Source: Methanomicrobiales archaeon HGW-Methanomicrobiales-2
Lineage (GTDB): Archaea > Halobacteriota > Methanomicrobia > Methanomicrobiales > Methanoculleaceae
Direction: 5' to 3'
DNA: 64,000 bases
NCBI GenBank assembly: GCA_002839645.1
Contig: PGYL01000005.1
Location: 1-64,000 of the forward strand
Every line of letters starts with the position of its first letter. The stretch's first letter is position 1. Below the pieces are notes generated by a model. The model did not search any database. It was not told the origin of the DNA and saw only the letters and a list, made by a program, of their open reading frames with translations. Position numbers and translations under genes: made by a program. Positions 18,984 to 25,177 of this stretch are shown here, in pieces.

Positions 18984-20351
18984 TTGTCGAAAGTTGTACA
19001 GATTTCCCCAACAACGAGACATGAAGGCCATTCAAAGCTCGTTCTGAAGGTCAACGATGAAGGCATCGTCGAGCGTGGAGACTGGCTCAGCATCACCCCG
19101 GTCAGGGGTGTCGAGAAACTCGCCATAGGCAAGACGATGGATCAGGTTCCAAAGATCGCATCACGCGTCTGCGGTATCTGTCCTATCGCGCACACCCTGG
19201 CGGGTGTCGAGGCGATGGAAGCGTCCATCGGGTGCGAGATCCCCGAGGACGCAAAACTCCTGCGTTACATCCTGCAGTGTGCCAACAGGATGCACAGCCA
19301 CGCCCTTCATAACATCCTGTCCCTCCCGGACATGTACCTTCCCGGAACCGACGTAAAGATCAACCCGTTCACCAAGGAAGAACCGGTCAGAACCGTTGCC
19401 CTCCGGATCCAGCGGATCCGTGAGATTGCACAGACCATCGGCGAGATCGTCGGTGGAGAGGCAATCCACCCAAGCAACCCCCGTGTCGGCGGCATGTACA
19501 AGAACATCAGCCCCCGTGCAAAGGCAAAGATTTACGACCTCGCGAAAGAGGCCCGGGTTCTCACGCAGGAACAGATGGAGTTCATGATCGCGATCTTCCG
19601 GAACTACCAGAAGCGCGACTGGGCTGAAGTCGGCGGCGTCCAGGTCCCGATCACGAAGGATCTCGGCTACCACAACCAGGGCTATATGGCCACCGCACCG
19701 GTCTACGGCAGCTCGAGCCTTGATGAGACCCCGATGTGGTTCCCCGAGCGGTTCACCGAAGTCCGCCCCTGGGACTGGTACATGGGCGAAGTCGAGATCG
19801 ACGAAGCCGACCCGAACTACCCGATCGGCGGCACCACCCCCGTAGGGGACAAAGCCTGGCCCCAGATGGAAGCCTGCACCGGTGTCCCGCTCTATGACGG
19901 CCAGCCCGTCGAGGTCGGACCGCGTGCACGCCTTGCCCAGTTCAAGAGCTACAACGAGAAGGGCGCCATCGGCCTGCAGATCGCACGCCAGATGGAGTTC
20001 CCCGAGACTGCTTACGGTATCATCGACGCGCTCGACGCGCTCGACACTTCCGCATCGGTGCTCGCGGACAACATCCCGCAGGGCGACGGATCCCTCGGAT
20101 GGGCCGCGAACGAAGCGCCCCGTGGAACCGATGTCCACCTTGCCAAGGTCAAGGACGGCCGGGTGCAGTACTACGGAATGCTCGTCCCGACCACGTGGAA
20201 CTTCCCCACCTGCAGCCGTGCACTGACCGGTGCACCCTGGCGGCTCGCGGAAGTCATCATGCGTGCATACGACCCCTGTGTCTCCTGTGCGACGCACATG
20301 CTGGTTATCGACGAAGACAAGAGACTCGTGGCCCAGAAACTCATTCAGTGA
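18984..20351 (+). CDS. frhA: Coenzyme F420-reducing hydrogenase, alpha subunit
   Basis: This is the 455-residue [NiFe] catalytic subunit of the F420-reducing hydrogenase, which oxidises H2 to supply F420H2 for methanogenesis. The N-terminal nickel motif RVCGICPIAH and the C-terminal DPCVSCATH are intact, with Cys rather than selenocysteine. The last 17 residues after ATH are the peptide removed by FrhD. The TTG at 18984 is the start, since GAGG lies eight bases before it and the protein then begins SKVVQISPTTRHEGH as FrhA does. It is the first gene of frhADGB. Confidence 0.97.
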   Translation: MSKVVQISPTTRHEGHSKLVLKVNDEGIVERGDWLSITPVRGVEKLAIGKTMDQVPKIASRVCGICPIAHTLAGVEAMEASIGCEIPEDAKLLRYILQCANRMHSHALHNILSLPDMYLPGTDVKINPFTKEEPVRTVALRIQRIREIAQTIGEIVGGEAIHPSNPRVGGMYKNISPRAKAKIYDLAKEARVLTQEQMEFMIAIFRNYQKRDWAEVGGVQVPITKDLGYHNQGYMATAPVYGSSSLDETPMWFPERFTEVRPWDWYMGEVEIDEADPNYPIGGTTPVGDKAWPQMEACTGVPLYDGQPVEVGPRARLAQFKSYNEKGAIGLQIARQMEFPETAYGIIDALDALDTSASVLADNIPQGDGSLGWAANEAPRGTDVHLAKVKDGRVQYYGMLVPTTWNFPTCSRALTGAPWRLAEVIMRAYDPCVSCATHMLVIDEDKRLVAQKLIQ

Positions 20352-20361
20352 GCGTACACGC

Positions 20362-20922
20362 ATGCTATTCCGTGAGATCGTGATCGCAGGGTGCGGCAAC
20401 CCCCTCTACGGAGACGACGGGTTCGGCCCTGCAGTCGTCGAAGAACTCCAGAAGTTACAACTGCCCGACAACGTCAAGGTATTCGATGCCGGCCTTGGCG
20501 CCCCTCACTTCCTCTTTACGCTGATGGAAGATGCAGAGGCGCCAGTGAAGAAGCTGATCATCATCGATGTCGCCGATTTCGGCGCTAACCCCGGTGATGT
20601 GACAAAGCTCCGGCCCGAAGACCTGCCGCCGGGTGCCTACCGGGATGCCCATTCATGGGACCTTTCCGAGCCACTGCAACGACTAAAAGACATCATTGAC
20701 ATCACGATCATCGGGTGCCAGCCGAAGCGTGTCGCGACCCAGGAGTTTGAACTAGGGCTCACTGAGGAGGTTGAGGGTGCCATACCCAAAACAGTGCGTA
20801 TCGTACTGGAGGAAATTGGGGTAGAATATGGGGCTGCTATCAACCATCAAGGAACGCATCTTTGGGCGTCGCCCGGAGAAACCGCCGGAGAACCCGGAGG
20901 CAAAACCGGAGAGCAAACCTGA
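20362..20922 (+). CDS. frhD: F420 hydrogenase maturation endopeptidase
   Basis: This M52/HyaD-type protease cleaves the C-terminal peptide of FrhA after nickel insertion. GCGNPLYGDDGFGPAVVEEL near residue 10-28 is the family's metal-site motif. AGLGAP and IIDVADFG are further conserved blocks. At 186 residues it is longer than the usual roughly 160. The last 32 codons overlap the start of the frhG frame by 95 bp, and that tail (WASPGETAGEPGGKTGEQT) looks unlike the family, so it may be a by-product of the overlapping frhG extension. Confidence 0.93.
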   Translation: MLFREIVIAGCGNPLYGDDGFGPAVVEELQKLQLPDNVKVFDAGLGAPHFLFTLMEDAEAPVKKLIIIDVADFGANPGDVTKLRPEDLPPGAYRDAHSWDLSEPLQRLKDIIDITIIGCQPKRVATQEFELGLTEEVEGAIPKTVRIVLEEIGVEYGAAINHQGTHLWASPGETAGEPGGKTGEQT

Positions 20923-21925
20923 GGTGAAACCAGCGGCGAGCCAACCGCAGACGAAGCCAGAGGTGAAACCTGAGGCAAAACCTGAGGCAAAGCCCGAGGC
21001 GAAGACTGCGAGAAGTAAACCGCACAGAAAACCTGAGGAAAAGCCGGAGGTGAAACCGGAGGCAAAGCCTGCTGCAAGCCAGCCGCAGGCGAAACCCGCG
21101 GTGAAGCCCTCTGATGTGAAGGTAAACGAAAAGGTGGAAGTTGTACAAAAGGAGGAAAAGCCTGTGGCAGAAAAGATTTCGATAGGTGAATTACACCTGA
21201 GCGGATGTACGGGATGCCTCGTGACGCTTGCGGATAACTACGAGGGTCTCTTCAAGCTGCTCGATGATTATGCGGACCTGGTCTATGCGTTGACCCTGGT
21301 CGATGTGCGCCATGTCCCCGAGATGGACGTGTGCCTGGTCGAGGGTTCGTGCTGTCTGAACGACAAACTCTCGGTAGAAGAACTGAAAGAAGCAAGGGCA
21401 AAGTCGAAGGTGCTCGTCGCCTACGGCGCCTGCGCAGCATACGGCAACATCACCCGGTTCTGCCGGGGCGGCCAGTGGAACCAGCCCGGTCACGAAGCGT
21501 TCGTGCCGATCAGCGAGGTCGTCGATGTCGACCTCTACATCCCGTCCTGTCCCCCGTGCCCGCAGCAGGTCAGAAACGTCGCCGTCATGGCCTACCTGCT
21601 TCTGAAGGGCAACGATGAACAGAAGAGCCTCGCGACCGCCTACCTGACGCCGCTGATGCAGCTTGCACAGCGCGGCAACGAGGCCTGCGGCTGCGATCTG
21701 ATGTATGATGTGATCAACCAGAGCCTCTGCATGGGATGCGGAACCTGCGCCGGCACCTGCCCGGTCCGCGCCATCACCATGGAGTACGGCAAGCCGAACG
21801 TCAACCGCGACCAGTGCATCAAGTGCGGCGCTTGCTACGCGCAGTGTCCGCGGAGCTGGTTCAACTTCGACGTCATGAACAACTATGAGGGCATCATGGG
21901 TGCCATCAAGGGAGCCATGCAGTGA
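20828..21925 (+). CDS. frhG: F420-reducing hydrogenase, gamma subunit, with N-terminal KPE-repeat extension
   Basis: The full open frame is 365 residues. From about residue 114 on it is a canonical FrhG, the electron-transfer subunit: the proximal cluster Cys motifs GCTGC, EGSCC and SCPPCP, then two ferredoxin-type motifs (CMGCGTCAGTCP and CIKCGACYAQCP). Residues 1-112 are an extra segment: a plausible N-terminus (MGLLSTIKERIFG) followed by Pro/Lys/Glu/Ala repeats. A strong internal AAGGAGG lies eight bases before a GTG at 21164, and that start would give the usual 253-residue protein. Both forms may be made. I list the full frame because it has no stop. Confidence 0.9.
   Translation: MGLLSTIKERIFGRRPEKPPENPEAKPESKPEVKPAASQPQTKPEVKPEAKPEAKPEAKTARSKPHRKPEEKPEVKPEAKPAASQPQAKPAVKPSDVKVNEKVEVVQKEEKPVAEKISIGELHLSGCTGCLVTLADNYEGLFKLLDDYADLVYALTLVDVRHVPEMDVCLVEGSCCLNDKLSVEELKEARAKSKVLVAYGACAAYGNITRFCRGGQWNQPGHEAFVPISEVVDVDLYIPSCPPCPQQVRNVAVMAYLLLKGNDEQKSLATAYLTPLMQLAQRGNEACGCDLMYDVINQSLCMGCGTCAGTCPVRAITMEYGKPNVNRDQCIKCGACYAQCPRSWFNFDVMNNYEGIMGAIKGAMQ
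20873..21122 (+). repeat. KPE-rich coding repeat in frhG
   Basis: Tandem, imperfect units encode PEAKPE/PEVKP-type hexapeptides. The block KPAASQPQ-x-KP occurs twice. At DNA level the units read close to GAGGCAAARCC/GAGGTGAAACC. Such low-complexity coding DNA is prone to slippage, so repeat number should vary between strains. Confidence 0.8.
21149..21166 (+). promoter_or_regulatory. Internal Shine-Dalgarno and GTG start in frhG
   Basis: AAGGAGG (21149-21155), eight bases, then GTG at 21164. This is the best ribosome binding site in the operon, and the protein from here begins AEKISIGELHLSGC, like FrhG of other methanogens. Confidence 0.65.
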
Positions 21926-21935
21926 GGTGAGAAAG

Positions 21936-22823
21936 ATGGACGTACTCGGTAATTACAAGTCCGCTATCTCGGCACGCTCGACCGACAAGGACATCACAAA
22001 GAAGTCCCAGGACGGCGGTATCATCACGACGCTCTTCGCGTACGCGCTTGAAGAGGGCATCATCGACGGTGCCATCATCGCAGGTCCGAGCGACGAGCCC
22101 TGGAAGCCGCAGCCCATGGTCGCGACCACGAAGGCAGAACTCCTGGCCGCTGCCGGAACGCGCTACACCATCAGCCCGAACCTCTCCCTGATCAAGGAGG
22201 CGACCCGCAGCTACGGTCTCGACCGCGTCGGTATCGTCGGTACCCCCTGCCAGATCCAGGCTGTCCGGAAGGCTCAGCTCTATCCGATCGGCATGCGCGA
22301 CGTCGACGACAAGATCGCTCTTGCGCTCGGCATCTACTGCATGGAGAACCTCTCCTACCAGGCGCTCGAGGCAATCGTCGAGGACCACTGCAACCAGAAG
22401 ATGGAATCCGTCAAGAAGATGGACATCGGCAAGGGCAAGTTCACGGTCTACACCGAGCGCGGTGCAGTCAGCCAGATGCCCTTAAAGCTGATCCACAAGT
22501 ACGTGCAGCCCGGCTGCAACGTCTGCCTGGACTATGTCGCGAACCTCGCCGACATCTCCAGCGGCTCCGTGGGCAGCCCCGACGGCTGGAGCACGGTCTT
22601 CGTGCGGAGCATGAAGGGCAACGCGGTCTGGGACGGCGCTATGGCGGCCGGCCTCTTCGAGACGAAGCCGATGGACCAGGTCAAGCCCGGCCTCGACCTC
22701 GTCAAGAAGCTCGCCACCGAAAAGATCACGAAGAACCAGAAGAACGTGGACGCACGTAAAACGATCGGCCTCAAGGCGGACGGAACCCCCAAGGGTCTCC
22801 GGAACCCCTACGAGTCCCCCTGA
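21936..22823 (+). CDS. frhB: F420-reducing hydrogenase, beta subunit
   Basis: The 295-residue iron-sulfur flavoprotein of the complex carries FAD and reduces F420. Visible blocks are KKSQDGGIITTLFAYAL, GTPCQIQAVRK, GIYCMENL and the Cys pair GCNVCLDYVANLADISSG, all typical of FrhB/FpoF-type proteins. The ATG at 21936 follows GAGGTGAGAAAG, eight bases after the frhG stop. It is the last gene of the operon, followed by a T tract. Confidence 0.96.
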   Translation: MDVLGNYKSAISARSTDKDITKKSQDGGIITTLFAYALEEGIIDGAIIAGPSDEPWKPQPMVATTKAELLAAAGTRYTISPNLSLIKEATRSYGLDRVGIVGTPCQIQAVRKAQLYPIGMRDVDDKIALALGIYCMENLSYQALEAIVEDHCNQKMESVKKMDIGKGKFTVYTERGAVSQMPLKLIHKYVQPGCNVCLDYVANLADISSGSVGSPDGWSTVFVRSMKGNAVWDGAMAAGLFETKPMDQVKPGLDLVKKLATEKITKNQKNVDARKTIGLKADGTPKGLRNPYESP

Positions 22824-22828
22824 AACTC

Positions 22829-22835
22829 TTTTTTT
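22829..22835 (+). terminator. T7 tract after frhB
   Basis: A run of seven T starts six bases after the frhB stop and probably ends the frhADGB transcript. Confidence 0.55.
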
Positions 22836-22946
22836 GGCCGTTTCGACCTCCCCTCAATCGAACATCTCCGTTGACTGAGTTCTACCGGGTTTACAGGAGA
22901 TCAGTCGTCCAACCCCGGTCAGGAGGCGCGGGTCGTCGCTGATTGA

Positions 22947-23181
22947 CATATCACCATGCAGCGGGCCGTGGGGATATCGCCACGCACTGCCCCCGCCCCC
23001 TGGGGCGGGGGAGGAGGCCGGGCGGGGTGGGGTTTTCAGACATCGCTATATAAGGTGGAGACAGGGGAGGGGGGATGCTCCCCCTCGCACCTAACGGTGC
23101 TCAAGCTCGCTCTCGCTCGCACTCCCCGTCAGCCCCTCCCCCAATGGCGATAGCCACCACGGTTCACCGCATGGTGATATG
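22947..23181. repeat. Non-coding element with about 35-bp terminal inverted repeats
   Basis: The left end (22947-22981) and the right end (23146-23181, reversed) match over about 35 bases: a perfect 13-base outer block CATATCACCATGC, a CCGTGG block and a TATCGCC block, with short mismatches between. The inside is very GC-rich, with hairpins (CCCCGCCCC/GGGGCGGGG and GAGGGGG/CCCCCTC), a CTATATAAGG tract near 23046-23055 and a GCACC/GGTGC hairpin at 23087. There is no transposase and no clear target duplication. It could be a MITE-like element, a structured RNA, or a strong folded terminator region. The rest of the 22836-23383 gap shows no gene. Confidence 0.6.
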
Positions 23182-23383
23182 CAAAAAGGCAGGTCCCAGG
23201 GACAAAACGGACCCTCACGTAGAGGCAGGGTATACACAGACCCGGAGGTCCGGGCTATATCCTTCTGGAAAAATCGAGGGTGGGGGCCGCCCCGCCGCGA
23301 TTTGCAACTGGATCGGCGGGAGATGGCAGCGGCTCTGCCGTATTAGGTATCGATAAAGCGCGTGCCGGGTGCCGTGTTCGTAT

Positions 23384-23830
23384 TCAGTCCCTGAACAGTA
23401 CCTGGTATTTTACTGATTCTGCTCCAAAAAAGCTCTTGCAAAACTCTGCTGCCTTCGAAGGCTCGTATTCTTTGCAGCTGAAGATATCGAGGTAGGCTGC
23501 ATTGGTCTCGTTCGCGAAGTGGCCGGAGACAAGCGACGTTTCGATGAGCTGGGTCATGGAGAATCCCGCGACCTTCTCGCAGGGGCCGAAGTGGATGATC
23601 TGCGGTTCGCCGAACCTGTGCATATCGATAAGGTCGCAGAGTTCAAGGATGAACTGGTGAATCTTCTTCGCGTCCCTGATCGCCGCCGGGTCGCATCCCT
23701 TCAAGTCCACGCTCGTGTACAGTCCCCAACACCCGCGGTCCTTGAACTCTGCAACGATCTCTGCGTCGCTTACTGCCTCTGCCATAATGCCGCTTGCCGC
23801 GACATTGTTTGTTATTATCTTGCTTGCCAT
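23384..23830 (-). CDS. S-adenosylmethionine decarboxylase family protein
   Basis: This 148-residue protein resembles prokaryotic AdoMet decarboxylase (SpeD/SpeH), which self-cleaves to form a pyruvoyl cofactor and makes decarboxylated AdoMet for polyamines. Aligning by spacing, Ser99 (ETSLV), His104 (SGHF) and Cys119 (DIFSC) occupy the positions of the pyruvoyl serine, processing His and catalytic Cys of the Thermotoga enzyme (offsets 0, 5 and 20). The usual ESHI sequence is changed to ETSLVSGH, so it is divergent, and it has a longer N-terminus than the bacterial form. No spermidine synthase is adjacent. GGTGA lies before the ATG. Confidence 0.75.
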   Translation of the reverse strand: MASKIITNNVAASGIMAEAVSDAEIVAEFKDRGCWGLYTSVDLKGCDPAAIRDAKKIHQFILELCDLIDMHRFGEPQIIHFGPCEKVAGFSMTQLIETSLVSGHFANETNAAYLDIFSCKEYEPSKAAEFCKSFFGAESVKYQVLFRD

Positions 23831-23852
23831 GATCTCACCTTCGAGAGGATCT

Positions 23853-23868
23853 GTGATCGATTGATCAC
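23853..23868. promoter_or_regulatory. Palindrome in the promoter of the AdoMet-decarboxylase-like gene
   Basis: GTGATC-GATT-GATCAC lies about 23 bases upstream of the start and just downstream of a TTTAAAAT tract (about 23890-23897, minus strand). That position, near the expected transcription start, suits an operator. Confidence 0.4.
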
Positions 23869-24385
23869 TGTAATTTTTGATAGTTCAGATTTTAAACCTA
23901 TTCATTCTGCTAATGAGGAATAACGGTTATTTCCCGGTTAGGCCAGAGCAATCCTTGTGTATCGGAAATTCTACGGCGTATTCTTGCCCGATTTTGAAAA
24001 CTGAGACTTTGCGTGGCCTATTTGCCCCAAAGTGTGTAAGATGTGGGTATAAAATCATACTTTGTATTACTATATGGAGTTACCAGATTTTTTCGAAGGT
24101 CCCCGCTCCAGGGGTTCATGGGCAAACGGGGCCATAAAAAGCAACTCTTTTTTCGGTACGGTTTCAAGATTACTTTTCAGGAGTGAAAAACCATTAAGTC
24201 GGGGTTTCAAAATTTCTACTTCCGCACCAGCCAGTATCCCGACCGAAAGGCAGTCGGGCGATGACTACGGCGCCCCCTCCTGAGCCCACAGACCCGGGCA
24301 TATCCACCACCCGGCGCGCACCTCCGGTCCTCCGTCCCACCCCCAAAAAGGGGCTTTGAGCGGGACCTGCCGCAGGCCGGCGCCC
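23869..24385. other. Intergenic region, about 520 bp
   Basis: No gene is supported. It is AT-richer than its surroundings up to about 24230, with TATA-like tracts GGTATAAAATC (about 24046-24056) and ACTATATGG (about 24069-24077) on the plus strand and no recognisable product downstream. A short plus-strand open frame at 24062-24283 has no family resemblance. Confidence 0.4.
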
Positions 24386-24538
24386 TCACCGGATCTCCGG
24401 GGGGTGCCGGTGAGCACGCCGAACGTGGGCGTGGAGTTCTTCGAGCGTGGGATACTGTCTGCCGCAGATAGGGCAGATGAACTCACCCATCTCCACGGGG
24501 ATATCGGGAACCCTTCGCCTCCGCGGGGGTTCGCCCAT
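24386..24538 (-). CDS. 50-residue C2H2 zinc-finger protein
   Basis: Translation of the minus strand from the ATG at 24538 gives 50 residues ending at a TGA at 24386. It contains one classical finger: Cys22-x2-Cys25-x12-His38-x4-His43 (FICPICGRQYPTLEELHAH), flanked by a basic N-terminus (PPRRRRVP) and a basic tail. The start overlaps the stop of the phosphoesterase gene (TGATG), with a GGAGG run directly before it, so translation is coupled. It is probably a nucleic-acid or protein-binding adaptor of that operon. Confidence 0.75.
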   Translation of the reverse strand: MGEPPRRRRVPDIPVEMGEFICPICGRQYPTLEELHAHVRRAHRHPPEIR

Positions 24539-25134
24539 CACCCCTCCCTCCCCGCCAGAATCTCCTCGATCGTCCGCCCGGAGACAACCGACCGGGGCTC
24601 CGTCTCGACCGGGTTTCTGCCGGGGTCCGCCCCGGCATCGTTCATCTTCACGAGGAGCCAGGCCTCGCCCTTCCCGGTCCTGAAGCGAGTGAGAGCATAC
24701 CCGCCCCGGACCTTCTCCCCCTCGAGCCAGACGGACACGTGACCCCTTCTCGCGGCCTCGGCGACCCCGACCTCCCGCCCCTCCTTCTCGGTGAGGTTCC
24801 GGTAGGTCCCCCGGTCCCAGACAAGGACCGCCCCCGCCCCGTAACTCCCCGCCGGGATGACGCCCTCGAATCCTGCGTAGTCGAGGGGGTGGTCTTCTGT
24901 GGGGAGAGCGAGGCGCTTCTCCTTCGGGTCGACAGAGGGTCCCTTCGGGACTGCCCAGGACTTCAGGACACCGTCGGCTTCCAGGCGGAAGTCGTAGTGG
25001 AGCGTGGTCGCATCATGCTTCTGGATGACAAAGACGGGGCGGGCAGTCTCCGTCCCCTGTTCGCCCGGCGGCTCCGGCGTCCGGGCGAAGTCCCTCTTCT
25101 CATGATAATCGTCAAGCGTATCCTGGCCGGCCAT
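24538..25134 (-). CDS. LigD-type 3'-phosphoesterase domain protein
   Basis: The 198-residue standalone protein has the PE domain found at the N-terminus of bacterial LigD, which trims 3'-phosphate and ribonucleotide ends during end-joining. Signature blocks: FVIQKHDATTLHYDFRLE (metal-binding His and Asp), LKSWAVPKGPS, LALPTEDHPLDYAGFEG and GAGAVLVWDRG. The N-terminus (DYHEKRDFARTPEP) is also typical. No ligase or polymerase domain is attached or adjacent. It lies 43 bp after the HerA-like ATPase gene and overlaps the zinc-finger gene, forming a three-gene operon. Confidence 0.93.
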   Translation of the reverse strand: MAGQDTLDDYHEKRDFARTPEPPGEQGTETARPVFVIQKHDATTLHYDFRLEADGVLKSWAVPKGPSVDPKEKRLALPTEDHPLDYAGFEGVIPAGSYGAGAVLVWDRGTYRNLTEKEGREVGVAEAARRGHVSVWLEGEKVRGGYALTRFRTGKGEAWLLVKMNDAGADPGRNPVETEPRSVVSGRTIEEILAGREG

Positions 25135-25177
25135 ATGAGGACTCCGGCGTTACCGGGGATAAGGGTTTTTCCCGGGG

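Noticed and set aside
20255-20351. Selenocysteine version of FrhA
   Set aside because: The C-terminal nickel motif is encoded by ordinary Cys codons (DPCVSC), with no in-frame TGA.
24062-24283. Plus-strand small gene after TATA-like tracts
   Set aside because: No ribosome binding site and no recognisable protein features. The TATA-like tracts alone are not enough.
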